Assembly (NCBI RefSeq): GCF_037975245.1
Contig: NC_092583.1
Location: forward strand, 8,827,764 to 8,891,763
Direction of reading: 5' to 3'
Length of the DNA stretch: 64,000 nt
DNA from: Apostichopus japonicus
Lineage: Eukaryota > Echinodermata > Holothuroidea > Aspidochirotida > Stichopodidae
In this document: positions 1 through 12,800 of the stretch, in pieces
Layout of the letters: each line of letters opens with the position of its first letter
Position numbering within the stretch: position 1 is the stretch's first letter
Notes under the pieces: model-generated
What the model saw: only the letters and a program-made list of their open reading frames with translations
Databases searched by the model: none
Told to the model about the DNA's origin: nothing
Translations under genes and position numbers: made by a program

Positions 1-65
1 TTAAGCTCATAAGCTTTAGCACAGAGTTCCCAGTTCTGCGAGAGTGATAATCTGTTAACGAAGTG

Positions 66-485
66 ATTATTCGCAGGGCAGCCACGCGAATAACGTACAC
101 AGACACCTTATTCGCAGGGCTGTGACGATTTTGAAAATAGGTTTATTATTAGGTTTTGCTATTGATACCAGTCAGTTTATGGGCCTTGAAAAAGCCAACC
201 TTTTGGGCCCAAATAGTCTTAGCCACTTCATAAGCTAATTTTTGGAACCCCAGCAATTCAATTTTAAAAGGTGTACAGTATGTGTCTGGCTATTCGCAGG
301 GCAGCCCTGCAAATAAGATGCTTGTGTCTGGCTATTCACAGGGCTGCCCTGCGGATAAGGTGTATGTGTCTGGCTATTCGCAGGGCTGCCCTGTGAATAA
401 GATACTTGTGTCCGGCTATTTGCAGGGCTGCCCTGTGAATAAGGTCTATGTGTCTGGCTATTCGCAGGGCTGCCCTGCGAATAAG
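66..485. repeat. 42-bp minisatellite with a palindromic core
   Basis: Nearly five copies of a 42-bp unit lie at 282-485, with two decayed pieces at 66-120. Each unit carries a near-perfect inverted repeat, TATTCGCAGGGC followed by TGCCCTGCGAATA, so each could form a short hairpin. The array is open on both strands because 42 is a multiple of three, giving a 14-residue repeat of the type SGYSQGCPANK. No start context, splice sites or homologous domain supports a protein, so I treat the reading frames as by-products of the repeat. Confidence 0.85.
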
Positions 486-1689
486 CCCCACCATCTGTTA
501 AACCCAGTACTGGCAGTAGCATGGTGGGCTCATAATTGAGGCAATTAAGGATTTGATTAACGATGTCTAACAACGAAAATACAAATCACTCAACTCTATG
601 CGTTCTTCATATGTGTAGTCCCTCAGAAATGTAATGATCTCAAAATATTTATTATTCTGTGCCTACGCAATGTAAAAATGAGCAGAAATTGACCACAAAT
701 TTGAATTAAACTCATCAAATATGTAACTGCTTGACTGCAAATAGTTCAGGTTGCCTGCTGTATCGTTGCTAGTAATATTTGAAGGTGCGTCAATTACGAA
801 GGTGCGTCAATAATGCAGCCTTTACTATACTACTACTACAGTAAGCTAGTACTGTAATGGAAGAGGCTAGTAGGCTATATACTAATTACTATGGACCAGG
901 TATGCTAAATAGGCTTACTAGACACCCTAAGCAGGCCTAAGCTATTGTCATTTAATTGCAAACCAAGAGACAATAGTTCCTTCTAGTACTACTAGGCTAA
1001 GTAAGGGTAATATAGTCAAGGAAATATGACACATTTTGGAGAATTTTATGATTTTACCATTGCAAGTGAAGACTTTTTTTTATCTACAGTATCACTTTTC
1101 ACTCCATTATGATGTCCAATCTACCCAATTGCAAGGAATTGTGAACCCATACAATTTCTACACATAAACTAAGTCAATTGTCATAAAACAACAGCAAATT
1201 TACACCTGAATAACCTGGATCCTTAAAACAACATTCAACTTAATTGCCAGAGAATATGCAATCTCACAAATACAAATGACTTTTACAACATGTTTAAAAA
1301 TTGTGTAGGATTCATAAATCATTTAGCCTTTTACATTGTAAGGTTAGAAGTCTCAACAAAACCATGACAATCTCTCCGTATTACTTCGCATTCAAAACTT
1401 GCATTCAAAAAAGGGTGTGAAGACTTGCGCAAAAAGAAAGGTCTAATGCCGGTAATCTGACCTAGTTTCAAGTGAGGTGTAACAGAAGTGTTAGACACCA
1501 CCATCGATCCAAAAATACGCACACAGGTTGCTACCGTTGGTAATTAGACACCAGTATACAGTCTGTTCATACAGCTGCGGTCAATACCCACAACACTGTA
1601 GTGTAAAAATGATACAGCGATGGACATGTCAGGTCCAGCTAAAGATAACAAGGTATCATATTTTGTAGCGACAAGCAGAAAACTTCACT
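486..1689. other. No gene seen
   Basis: AT-rich sequence without a convincing exon, RNA gene or bordered repeat. The first NGLY1 exon, which should encode the start of the PUB domain, was looked for here and not found. Confidence 0.5.
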
Positions 1690-2560
1690 TGCAAGCAACG
1701 GAAAGTTAACTTTTTCAGAGCCTGGCACGCGGTTTGGGGCGAGTCTTCAATGTCTTAAAATTTGATTGTATTGCTGTTTCCGAAACTTGGTTACGTGAAC
1801 TCTTCACTTCCGATCTTTTCCAACTTGATAATTACAATTTCGTTCGTAGAGCTCGTACGCAAGGAAACGGTGGCGGTGTTGGTCTTTATATGAACATTAA
1901 CCACCACAATCTAATTAATGATGAACTGACAATTTTTCGCGAAAATGTTTTCAAATCTCTTTTTGATATAACCAAACACAATCCCAAGGTAATTGTAGGC
2001 GTAATTCATCGCCCTCCATCATCTGACATAAATACTTTCTTAGAAACACTTGACATTTGCCAAAATTGGCAACAATTCATGTTTCATTCTTGGGGATTTT
2101 TACTTAACATTACTCAAAAAATTTCTCCAAACATGATCCGGCACTTTCAAAACTTAGCCTTCTCTTTGGATTCCAACCTCTAATTGATAAACCTACTAGG
2201 GTTACTCAACAGTCAACACATCAACATTATTGGAAAATAGTTTTACAATACAAATCATATTATTTCCTCTGGTGTTATTCTCGATGACCTTTCAGATCAT
2301 TATCCGATTTTCTGCATTTCTGATTTTGTATTGCCTGAGTATGGCCGCAGCGGGAATGATGAACGAAATTGTAAACGCCAGGCTGGAATTGATCAATTTA
2401 CCAAAGCTACAGTAATTCTCAAATTGACTGGACTGATGTCCTAGCGTGCACTGATACAAATTTGGCCTAAACAGTCTCTTTATCGAAATTGTTCATAAAA
2501 ATTACATTAATTGTTTCCCCATCGTTACTGCAAACACTCACCAATCTAGGAAAGTTTGGT
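1690..2560 (+). mobile_element. LINE fragment, endonuclease region
   Basis: Translation from about 1734 gives an exonuclease-endonuclease-phosphatase fold typical of the N-terminal half of non-LTR retrotransposon ORF2. The motifs FDCIAVSETWL (catalytic Glu region), NGGGVGLYM and VIVGVIHRPPSSD appear in the usual order. The frame is lost after about 2180 and continues only in pieces, so the copy is dead. It is interrupted at 2569 by a hAT-type element and resumes after 3519. The clade (Jockey, CR1 or L2-like) cannot be settled by eye. Confidence 0.75.
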
Positions 2561-2568
2561 GTTCTAGA

Positions 2569-3511
2569 GCCAGGTTACTCAACCTGGGGTCCGCGGACCC
2601 CTTGGGGGTCCGTGAAATTTATTTGGGGGTCCGTGAGGGCAAAGGGGTCCGCAGGGGTCCGTGAAAAAATAAGGGTCCGTGAAAAAAATAAGGGTCCGCG
2701 AAGGCCGAAGAGGTTCGTGAAAAATGGAATGAGAGATATAGTCGAAGGAAGAAGTATGTATGCCTCTAGAAATCTAGGCTAGGCTAGCCGTCAATACGTC
2801 GGACCCTGATGATCAGACCATATCTTCAGTAGTCGATAAATGTTGAATCGTGCGTTCCCCAGATGAAAACAAGTAATATAGTTTCTCATTGATATATATA
2901 GGTATGGATAACATGCCACCCGAGTGTTGTGTACAACTTAACTGCACACTATACATCCTAATATGCAGAGCAATAACTATGATGCGTTGCTCATTGTTGA
3001 CACAGCGAAGCGCGGTAGCAGTATAAGGCTTTGGTGGAGGAAAAGTTATAACTAACTTGGATTTGACAAAAAAAAAACGGTGCCATTTGCAGCTATCTCT
3101 GACAAAGAAAACCCATAATTCTCCTGACCTCATGCAGAATCAACCAGTTTGTGTCTGACAACTCATCGCTTCCAAATTAAAATTTAATTGGGAAATATAT
3201 CATTTGAAAGTAAGAATTTTTGAAGTGGCCTATGCCTAGCAATACTTGCAGGTCTAGGAAAACTGCATTCCAGGCCCAGAAAAATGCATTTCTAAACATA
3301 AATTCTTGAACATAAATTTACTTAAAAAGTCACAAAATAATGCACCATTTCGCATCTAACCCTCAAATATTGAAAAAAAAATTCAAAAGGGGAGGGGGAC
3401 ATCCCCTCCCCTTATACCCCTCCCCCAGGGCGGCGGTCACTGTCCGGGGGTCCTCCAAACATTTCAGTGTATCTCAAGGGGTCCCTGGATAGAAAAAGGT
3501 TGACAACCTAG
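2569..3511. mobile_element. Non-autonomous hAT-type element inside the LINE
   Basis: A 943-bp insertion is flanked by a perfect 8-bp target duplication GTTCTAGA at 2561-2568 and 3512-3519. The ends are imperfect inverted repeats: the left reads GCCAGGTTACTCAACCTGGG and the complement of the right reads CTAGGTTGTCAACCTTTTTC. Both resemble the CAGxGGTTCTCAACC termini common among hAT elements. The left half is a run of GGGGTCCGTGA-like repeats. No transposase is seen. Confidence 0.8.
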
Positions 3512-3519
3512 GTTCTAGA

Positions 3520-3800
3520 GGAACATTAAACTCTTGTCAATCAAAAAAAATAAGCTCATCCGAAAATAGGTCAAGCATCCTACTCCTGAGAACAAAGCTG
3601 CATATGACAGATTCAGAAACAAACTCAAAACTGTTATTCGTTTTGCTAAGTTTAATTACTATCACAAGGAATTTATTAATCAAAGTATAAAGGGAATCTG
3701 GATGCCATTAACACTGTCTTGCTTGGTAAGAGTAATTATAATAACAAACTTAATGAAAATGGTAGAGTATCTCTGATATCGATACTATTTGTAATATTTG
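3520..3800 (+). mobile_element. LINE fragment, continuation after the hAT insertion
   Basis: The LINE resumes after the second GTTCTAGA. Translated pieces such as ENKAAYDRFRNKLKTVIRF and FNYYHKEFIN match the linker between endonuclease and reverse transcriptase in LINE ORF2. The frame is broken. The fragment ends just before the first visible NGLY1 exon. Confidence 0.6.
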
Positions 3801-3827
3801 CAATGAGATACTTTTGCTTCTTTACAG

Positions 3828-6800
3828 GCATCCAAGAGATACAAAGTATCGGTCAGTTCGCCTTGGTAACAAAGTCTTTCAAAAGAAAGTTTTGCCAGTG
3901 CTGGGAGGCATAGAGTGTCTTTTTGCCATTGGATTTGAGGAGGTACAGTACAGTAGGGTACATTATCATGACCCCATAGGACTATATTAATTACAGCTTT
4001 TAGGGCTGATGATTAATTTCAGTAAATAAATGTAGATTTATTTCTCCTTGGAATGATGTAGAATGGCTAGACGACATTTTAAAGAAAAAAACAAAAAAAA
4101 ATAGTACAACTTGTAGAAAAACAGCAGAGGTGTTTATGCACATGAGAGCATAATTGAGTAATAGGCGATTGGATTCTCGTGTTAGCTAATAGTGTGCACT
4201 GTGAAGTGTGTTTAGGTATTGATGTTTGAAATTGTCAGGAAGATGGAACCCGGGTGCTTGTAAAATCCATCTTGTGTCCCGAGATGGGTTGTGAGAAATA
4301 ACCTGGTTGTGATTTTCTTAAACAGCCAAGGGGGAGGGGTGGGGGTGTGGGGGGGCAGGGGATATTAGCAAGTATATCCATAAACCGTCTAAATTTTCCA
4401 TTTACATGTTCCATTAAGGCAGTAAGTTAACATTCAATAATTGATTTTCCCATTGCATCTGTAGGCCCTTAGATCTCACAGGGTTATTTCTGACATGAAC
4501 CAGTATTTTTGGTGTGTTTTACCAATTATAATCACTTATTTCTTGCTAGAATGATGAATGGCTTACATTGCCGAGCAGAAAAACACTGATCGGCCTCCAT
4601 TACATGCAGAAGGAGTTGGCCAGTGAAAGATTAAAGCTTATCTCCACACAAGTCTGTATGCTGACCACAGCTCAGGTAATATTAAGATGTTGTTATTTAT
4701 TATCAAGAGAATTCATTTTCTTTTTTCAATGGTTATAAGAGGAACTTGAATTTGCTGAGCTTGACAATTTTGCTAACACGTCTATAAACTCCGTATCCGG
4801 CATGTTAACCTTTAGGAATTTTAATCTATGTGAAGGGCAAGGGTTTCATAGGTTGATTTCTTAACAATCACTCCATTGTCTTTTTTTGTGAACAATGGAC
4901 TGATTGTTAATCACTATAAAAGACATGTGTGCACCTATGTCATGGGTGGTCAAAAGGCCAATCTGTTTGACACAACTTGGGCATATACCATATACATCAG
5001 TGCAGTAAGTATGTGCCTAGTGGGTTCAACCTTGAGGGCTTTCTTATACTGTTTACCCCCCCCCCCCCCAAGTGGGGGTATTTACAAAGAAATACTACGT
5101 ATATAGATGGACATTAGTTAAAGCTAATTGGTTGAAAATTTAATATTTCAAAAAGGTAGGATTCATAAAGCAGAAAAATGATATGTTGAAAGAAATACCA
5201 TATGTCAACAACTTTATATTTGTTATTTGTAAATACCCCCAAATGGGGGTATTTATATTTCTTTGTAAATACCCCCAAATGGGGGTATTTACAAAGAAAT
5301 ACTACGTATATAGATGGACATTAGTTAAAGCTAATTGGTTGAAAATTTAATATTTCAAAAGGGTAGGATTCATAAAGCAGAAAAATGATATGTTGAAAGA
5401 AATACCATATGTCAACAACTTTATATTTGTTATTTGTAAATACCCCCAAATGGGGGTATTTATATTTCTTTGTAAATACCCCCAAATGGGGGTATTTACA
5501 AAGAAATACTACGTATATAGATGGACATTAGTTAAAGCTAATTGGTTGAAAATTTAATATTTCAAAAGGGTAGGATTCATAAAGCAGAAAAATGATATGT
5601 TGAAAGAAATACCATATGTCAACAACTTTATATATATATATAGTGAGTATATAGTAGTGATTTAGAAAATCCAGAACAGTGAAAAAACTTCCAGCCTCCA
5701 CCAGGATTCGAACCCGGGCCTCTCGCTTTATATGCAGACACCCTAATATATATGGTATTGTGTGTTGGTGAGCCTTAGCTACATGGTAGCCGTTTTAATG
5801 TTAATTTCATTGTAGACATCAGAACAAGGTTTTCATCAGAGAATGAGAAGTTCGGCGGATCATGTTTACCACTACGAGGACCCATTGCTGCAGCAGAAAG
5901 CCAGAAATGTTATCCCATTGCAGGAGTTGAATAGTAAAGCCGCCTCTAGATTGAGCACTTTAGACCAAGAAGAAACTGGTAAGCTTCATATCCATCTTCT
6001 ATTGTAAGTCATTGTCTGTTTTGTAACAAGATAAAGATACAGTATACAAATAATGAATGGTTATGAGTGCAATAGTGCAAATATTTCATGAGTTGAAAGA
6101 TGTAATTTGTTCCATTCAACTCGGCTGCGCCTCGTTGAATGGAACAAATTACATCTTTCAACGAATGAAATATTTGCACTATTGCACGAATGGAAACCAT
6201 TCATTATTTGTTTTATACAACACCTTCAAATTTGGATATAATTGGATGTAAAATGCACTGATGCAATAGATTGTTTTGAACAGACAGGTTTCTCTGCTCT
6301 CTTACCATTGAAAAAAGTGCTATCAAAAAAGTATAACGCATGGTTCTATCATCATAGCGTCCAATAGAGCGGATTTTGCATGCAATCGACGAGCAATTGA
6401 CCAATCACATGGCCGGAATATAATTAGGTGTTGTATAATAGATGCTAACACATGGTTATCAAAACTTCAGTACTTGTGTGTTTATTTTGGACATATGAAC
6501 CAACCACCACTGTGAGTAGCTCAATTGCTCTATATATGCGCAAGATTAGTAAAATAGGGACGTATTTGAAAAGCCACGTCCAAATGCAGAGGAACGCTAA
6601 CAAACGCAGACTTTGTCAAGCTCCTTAGGTCTCTTGTGGTTCCACGATTAGACAACTGCGGTTTATTACTTAAGTAAAATCAACAATTGAGTTAGAAATG
6701 CTGTGAGATTCTGTCAAAGGGTCTCAGTGTCATGGAATAACATCCAAATACAGGAAATTAATTTGTGCTGTTTCTCAGAAGTTGCACAATAAGGTAGCAG

Positions 6801-9800
6801 CATTTACTTCTTTTAAGGAAAAGTCTCAAATATGTATGAGGTGGAACGTTATTTCCTGCTCTACAGACGAGAATCTGTTAGATGTGAGAGACTTTCTCCT
6901 TCTCGAGCTGCTGAAGTGGTTCAAACTCCGATTTTTCAAGTGGACCGACAGTCCTAGGTGTGATACCTGTGGGGGGACTACTAGGAGTAACGGAATGGTG
7001 GAACCAACAGCGGAAGATAGAAGATGGGAGGCAGGAAGGGTGGAGCTCTACTCATGTACCCAGTGCAATAGAAATGTCAGGTTTCCAAGGTATGTGTTAC
7101 ATATTTCATTTCATTTATTTTTGTTCTATCATAACATAAGTATGACATATAACATAGTTAAGGATATAAGAAACAAAACTTGTCAAAGGAAGTGTACTAA
7201 AAAACCCTATAGAGCTTGTCGGTTAGTGACATTCTCTGCAAAAATACAGAACTTTACAATTAGAAACCTCCTATTTTTCTGTATTTTAGTTTTAAGTATA
7301 CAGTGACAGTTTAAAAATGTTCATTCAAATAAAGCCAATATTTAGTTACGTGTGATACAATGATACATTAAACTTACTGCTCTAGTGATGGAGAAGTACA
7401 TGAAATGTTAGGTTAACCCTGACTGAATGCTTACAATTTGCTCATAATGATCTGTGACACTGAGGCCCTCAGACATTAAACTTACTGCTCTAGACACGGA
7501 GAAGTACATGAAATGTTAGGTTAACCCTGACTGAATGCTTACAATTTGCTTATAATGGCCTGTGACACTGAGGCCCTCAGACATTAAACTATCTGCTTCT
7601 GATTTGGAGAAGTACATGGAATGTTAGGGTTAACCCTGACTGAATACTTACCCATGCTTTTTGTTTTAGATACAACCACCCTGGGAAACTGTTGGATACA
7701 AGGACCGGTAGATGTGGCGAATGGGCCAACTGCTTCACCCTCTGCTGTAGAGCTGTTGGATTTGAAGCCAGACATGTAGTGGATTGGACAGGTAGATAGA
7801 TTCCTTAAAAAAGTCAATACGACCACAAGATGTGCTAGGAATACAAAACACAGCCACTTGTAGTCTATTTGTTACATATTAGTTCACTGCCACCTTGAGG
7901 GAAAAACTCTTAACTGCAGAAATTGCTTATTTATTTGACATTTCTCAATTTCTGGGCATAATTTGGAGAGTTAGCTCTTTTAGAGGGGGAACAAAGTTTT
8001 TCCCCTATTGGGGGGGGGGGGGTGGGAGGGAGTTTGGGATTCTGAATAAGAGATATGCACTGATTACTTGTAAATAATGAAACTTGTGTTCAGTCTGAAG
8101 ATATCCAAGTATTTAAGTCATGTCAGATGAGAAGTAAAACTCTTCTTCAAGTTTCTTTAAACTTTTTTTTTTATCATTTGTATCTTGATTCTGAGGGTAA
8201 ACATTGCCGTTACTAAAATTAGTGACAGTATTAGCTTAGTATTCAGAATGTTTGCATAAACAACTTCTATTCAGAGAGTAACATTTAGACAAAAAAGAAA
8301 GAAAAAGGGAGCCATTCAAACAGATATAGGGGTAAGCCAAGGTATCACTGTTAAACCCGTAGGACAGTGCCAAGCTGAGCACAAACTCACGTCAACTCCA
8401 CTGCATTGTCCCAATCTCCATTATCATGAAGACCGGGGGTACCTTCAACTGACCCATCAGCACGTAAAATGACGCTTTGCTGCTAACGACCACAGCTTGT
8501 TTAGGTCACATGCAAATATGTTAGCCCCTAATTTGTTACATTTGTTTAAAGATGTGTAGTTTTAGCAGTGAGCCCTCAGCACACTGCTGACTGCCAAACG
8601 GTACACGTTCAGTTATCCGTTGTGACTTAATAGCTGGCAATCTCGATCAGTCGTAGTTTTACGAACAGGCAAGCTACCGACTAGCTGTGATTTGCCTACG
8701 TACCAATGATGGCATCAGTGATCAGTCGGGCAGTATGCAACAGGCTTGAGGGAGGCTATGTCGATGTTCACAAAAGATAATCATCAGTGATTGGTTAAGA
8801 ATCCTCTGTCACAGTAAGGCCTGGGATTGATCGATCACTCAAAATCAAGTAATTCGAATAAATGTAATAGATTAGTCGATCAATGGCAGGATAACATAAC
8901 GTTACTTATCGTGTTATCATTGTTAGATCATGTCTGGACGGAGGTATACTCCAAGTCGCAAGAGAGATGGTTTCACTGCGATCCGTGTGAGAATATATGT
9001 GACCGCCCTCTATTGTACGAGCATGGCTGGGCGAAGAAGCTGTCTTATGTCATAGGGTTCTCCCACGAAGAGGTAAAACTGATTTGTACTGTGAAATGAA
9101 AAATAAAAAAATTAATATAGGAAATTTAATTTTTCAAAATATCTCTCACAGTTTGGTACATCCCTTGTTTGTTGTGAAATATGTTCTTATGACCAGCAAC
9201 ATGGAGGCTGTTATTATTTACTAGAGGAGCAAGTTTGTAAAATATCCCACCCTTACCCACCTTCTCCCAACCCCAATCCCATACCACTGTCTCACCCCCC
9301 TCCCCCCAAGTCCCAACATACACATACAATTTGGTAATATTCTCCATCTAGCTGTAGTTTATATTAAGAATAAAACGACAAATCCAAATCCTATACAGGT
9401 TGTTGATGTCACCTGGAGGTACACGGCCAACCCTCAAGACACGATTTCCAGAAGGACAGAATGTCGTGAAGATTGGCTAATGGATCTTATCGGTCGCCTT
9501 AATAAAGAGGTGAGTTTGCAAATTCTTGTTGGGTAACATGTGCATTTTTTGTGAACCGGTGCTGTGATCGAGTGGATAAAGGCGGTGGCATTTGAGGCAA
9601 TGAGGCTTAGCAATCGCAGGTTCCAGGCTCGATACCCGACCGGGTCATAGTAAGGTGGGTTTTTCATCCAAGAGCAATCTACGGTTTTCCCATCCGAAAT
9701 GACTTTCACAATTGAAAAGATTCCACATTTGAGTTAAAATGTTGAATTGGAAGCCACCCGACCAGTAAGTTGTAATCCATAAACTCTTTTTGTGGTCACT

Positions 9801-12800
9801 TAATCGTCGTAAAAATAACCACTGATTATTATGATTTTTCTTTGAAAGGAGAGCATCTAAATACTGTAAAAAGTCATATTGCTTTTTAAAGAGCAAAACT
9901 ACCGATTCAATTTAAGTGATAAATACGAATAATGCTATTGAAAGGTCAAAATATAAAATAACAACAGAAACTTAAATTAACCTTGATAGCCTCTTATATC
10001 GTTGCAGACTTCTGCCAAAAGTGAATAAGCTTAGAGGGACATGGAGGAATGTAATTTCTGGGTTAAAAATATTATACTTGTGCTTGTTTTAATTTTGTCT
10101 TAACTACTATTAATTCACAAATTTAAAATATTTGTTTCTCATTTTCTTCCTCTGTTGTCGCTAATTGATTTCTAAAGGCTTTTTTGATTTGTCTCTATGA
10201 ATCTAGAAGCAAAACTTAAGTTGGATGCAACTTGAAGTAGCAGCCCTTTAATATTTCCAGAGCATCCAAGTAAAAAAATAATGTTTTTTCTCCTTAGACC
10301 AAGCCAAATTTAGTTTTCAGAACACTTATATGGAAAATGTTTGAAGTGTGATTTTAGTAAGATTGTAATATATAGTTTTTAAAAACATGCCATCAATTGT
10401 CAAAATAATAATTTTCCTTCTAATTTTTAGAAAAGACGACGTCTTTCATCAGAAAGAATCAGCGTTTTAGAGGAGAGGATACCAAGGGAACTAGCGGAAT
10501 TTCTGTCCGTGAAGAAGATTCGGGAAGGAGAAGACCAAGGCAGACAATCGGGGTCCCTTGGATGGAGATTAAGTCGAAGAGAAACCACCACAACAGAAAC
10601 TCAGCCCTCCTCTGCCAATGTAAGGGTGTAACAAATCCTTAAGAAATTTTTGTAATTTCGTTTTCAGTTTTATGAGTTTTTAAATTTTGGTGATAATTTT
10701 GTTATTGCACCTGGCAACAGCAGAGTCCTGAAATGATGTCATCTGGGCAATCCAGCTGAACCTGAAATTTTTTTTCTTATTTTATCTCTGTTCTTTATAA
10801 CGTTGCAATTATTTATCCACAGAATTTTATTTTTTTCTACCAAAAGAGTTGTATTTTGATAAAATTGTAACTATAGACTAAATATTGGCAGCTAGGCGGT
10901 CATTCCGATTTTGAGAATACATCAACCTGAAGATTATGATAGCCTAAGTAAAGCTTCTGAAGAATAGTGATTCACTTTCCGGGTTTTGGCATGTCAAGAT
11001 ATGTTTCATGCAATCCATCATATCTCGAGTTTGGAGCAACGATTTCGAGATGGGGGCTTTCAACTAACAGCGTGAAAAATGTTTCGTTTATATTCAATAT
11101 CAGTGTTTACATTATCTGTCCCCAGAATATCCCCTATTATAAAATCTGGGTGTCATTGGCACAGTCTTGATACTAAACTAGTATAGGTCTGATGTGGGAG
11201 TCAGCTGAGCATGATGCCGTTGTGTTTACATTTCATACTGCAGAAGCTTTCTTGAATGATATTCCTCCAAAGCAAATAATCCTTTTTGTTCTCTTTCTTT
11301 TTTTCCTGCTAGCTGCAGATTTACAAATTTGAGCCCACCACAGAGGAGGTGAACTCCAAGCTTTTCCATCTCAAGTATTGCTGCGCCAGTGATAAGTACA
11401 CAAGAATCTCCAATCGTAATGAAGTCAAAGAGGACTGGGAAAGCTGGATAAACCGACAAAGTAACTTATTTAGAAAAGAGGAATTTGATTGGAAAATGGT
11501 AAGATTTGACTTCAAATCCTTAATATTTCTTCTTTTAATTATGAGACAAAAAAACAAAAAAACATGTCCACTCTACTAGAGGGGGATGGGGGTGGGGGAG
11601 GAGAGGGTATTTGTCAAACTGAACAGCCTCCATGAATATATGTCATAGTAAAGCAAGGTATCAGCCATTTCTTGATATCCCGTTGAAACAAGCCGTTGCT
11701 TTGCAAGGTCTTGTATGTTCTGTATTCCTGAACACAAGCCGGTGGCTAAGGTAGATAAAATTGTTATTCTTAATGTTATATCCCTAATCTGATCTGGGAA
11801 ACAGGAGAAAATAGAGAGAGCAGTGTTGTTTTCTTTTCTAATCTTGTCCCCTTTTCTAATCTTGTCCCCACACAGTTACCTTTATAGGGGGAAACTTCCC
11901 CCCCCCCAAAAAAAAAATTCTTTTCTTAAAACAAAACTATATTTAGCAGTACTTTTGAGAGCCCCTGCGACTGATGTCACACCTACAAACACAACATGTC
12001 TCTTTGTAAAACTGCAATATCTTTCCATGCTTCAGGTTTATCTAGCACGTGAGGAAGGATCACGAGAAGCCTCCGTTTCTTGGAAGTTTGACTGTTCCCA
12101 GACAGATGTCAAGGTTAATGATGTTACAGTAACAGCTGTAAGTTCAACGTTCCAATCGGGTAACATCGTCTGGTCTCTTACAGATGGGGAGAGATCGGTC
12201 AGGCTCTCTGGAGGTAGGGTTCAATATTTATGTCGTTTCATACTTGAAAATATTTTTTTTCCCCAAATTTTTTTGGGTTGGAAATTTGGAATTTGCATGG
12301 AAATAAATATGGTTTCTTTCTACAAACAGCTTATTGAGGTTTCTTCTTACAATAGGTAGATTCCACTTGTCACGTACGTTGGCAAATTAGCAGTAAAGAT
12401 TTAAAGAAACCAAAGATCTGTGCGTTTGATATAGAAAACTTGCAGGCTGAAAACTTCGCCATTTCATTTTTCAATTTTGCTTTTATCAACAAGCTTACCC
12501 TCCCGCCATCCACCTATGGATGTAAAAATTTTATGCATAAAGTGACTTGAATATTATAATGACAGAAAAAAAAATCAGCTGAGTTTTGTGCTGATGACAT
12601 CATTCACTATGCTGTTGCCAGAGACATTTAAAAAAAAATTTATCACCACATGAGAAGAAAAACAATCATATCTTTCTAAAAAATACAAAAATGAAAAAAA
12701 TTTTGACCTGAAGATGTAGATAAATACCAGCATTATTTTAAGCAAATAAACTTCAGTCACTGGAAATATCCATTTAAAGATGAATGCATTGCAGACTTTT

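Noticed and set aside
282-485. CRISPR array
   Set aside because: Units are contiguous with no unique spacers, and the window is eukaryotic.
235-573. Repetitive reading frames on both strands over the 42-bp array
   Set aside because: Open only because the period is a multiple of three; no start context, splicing or domain.
1620-1656. Candidate first exon of NGLY1 (MDMSGPAKDNK before a GT)
   Set aside because: It does not resemble the PUB domain start, and the phase was not convincing.
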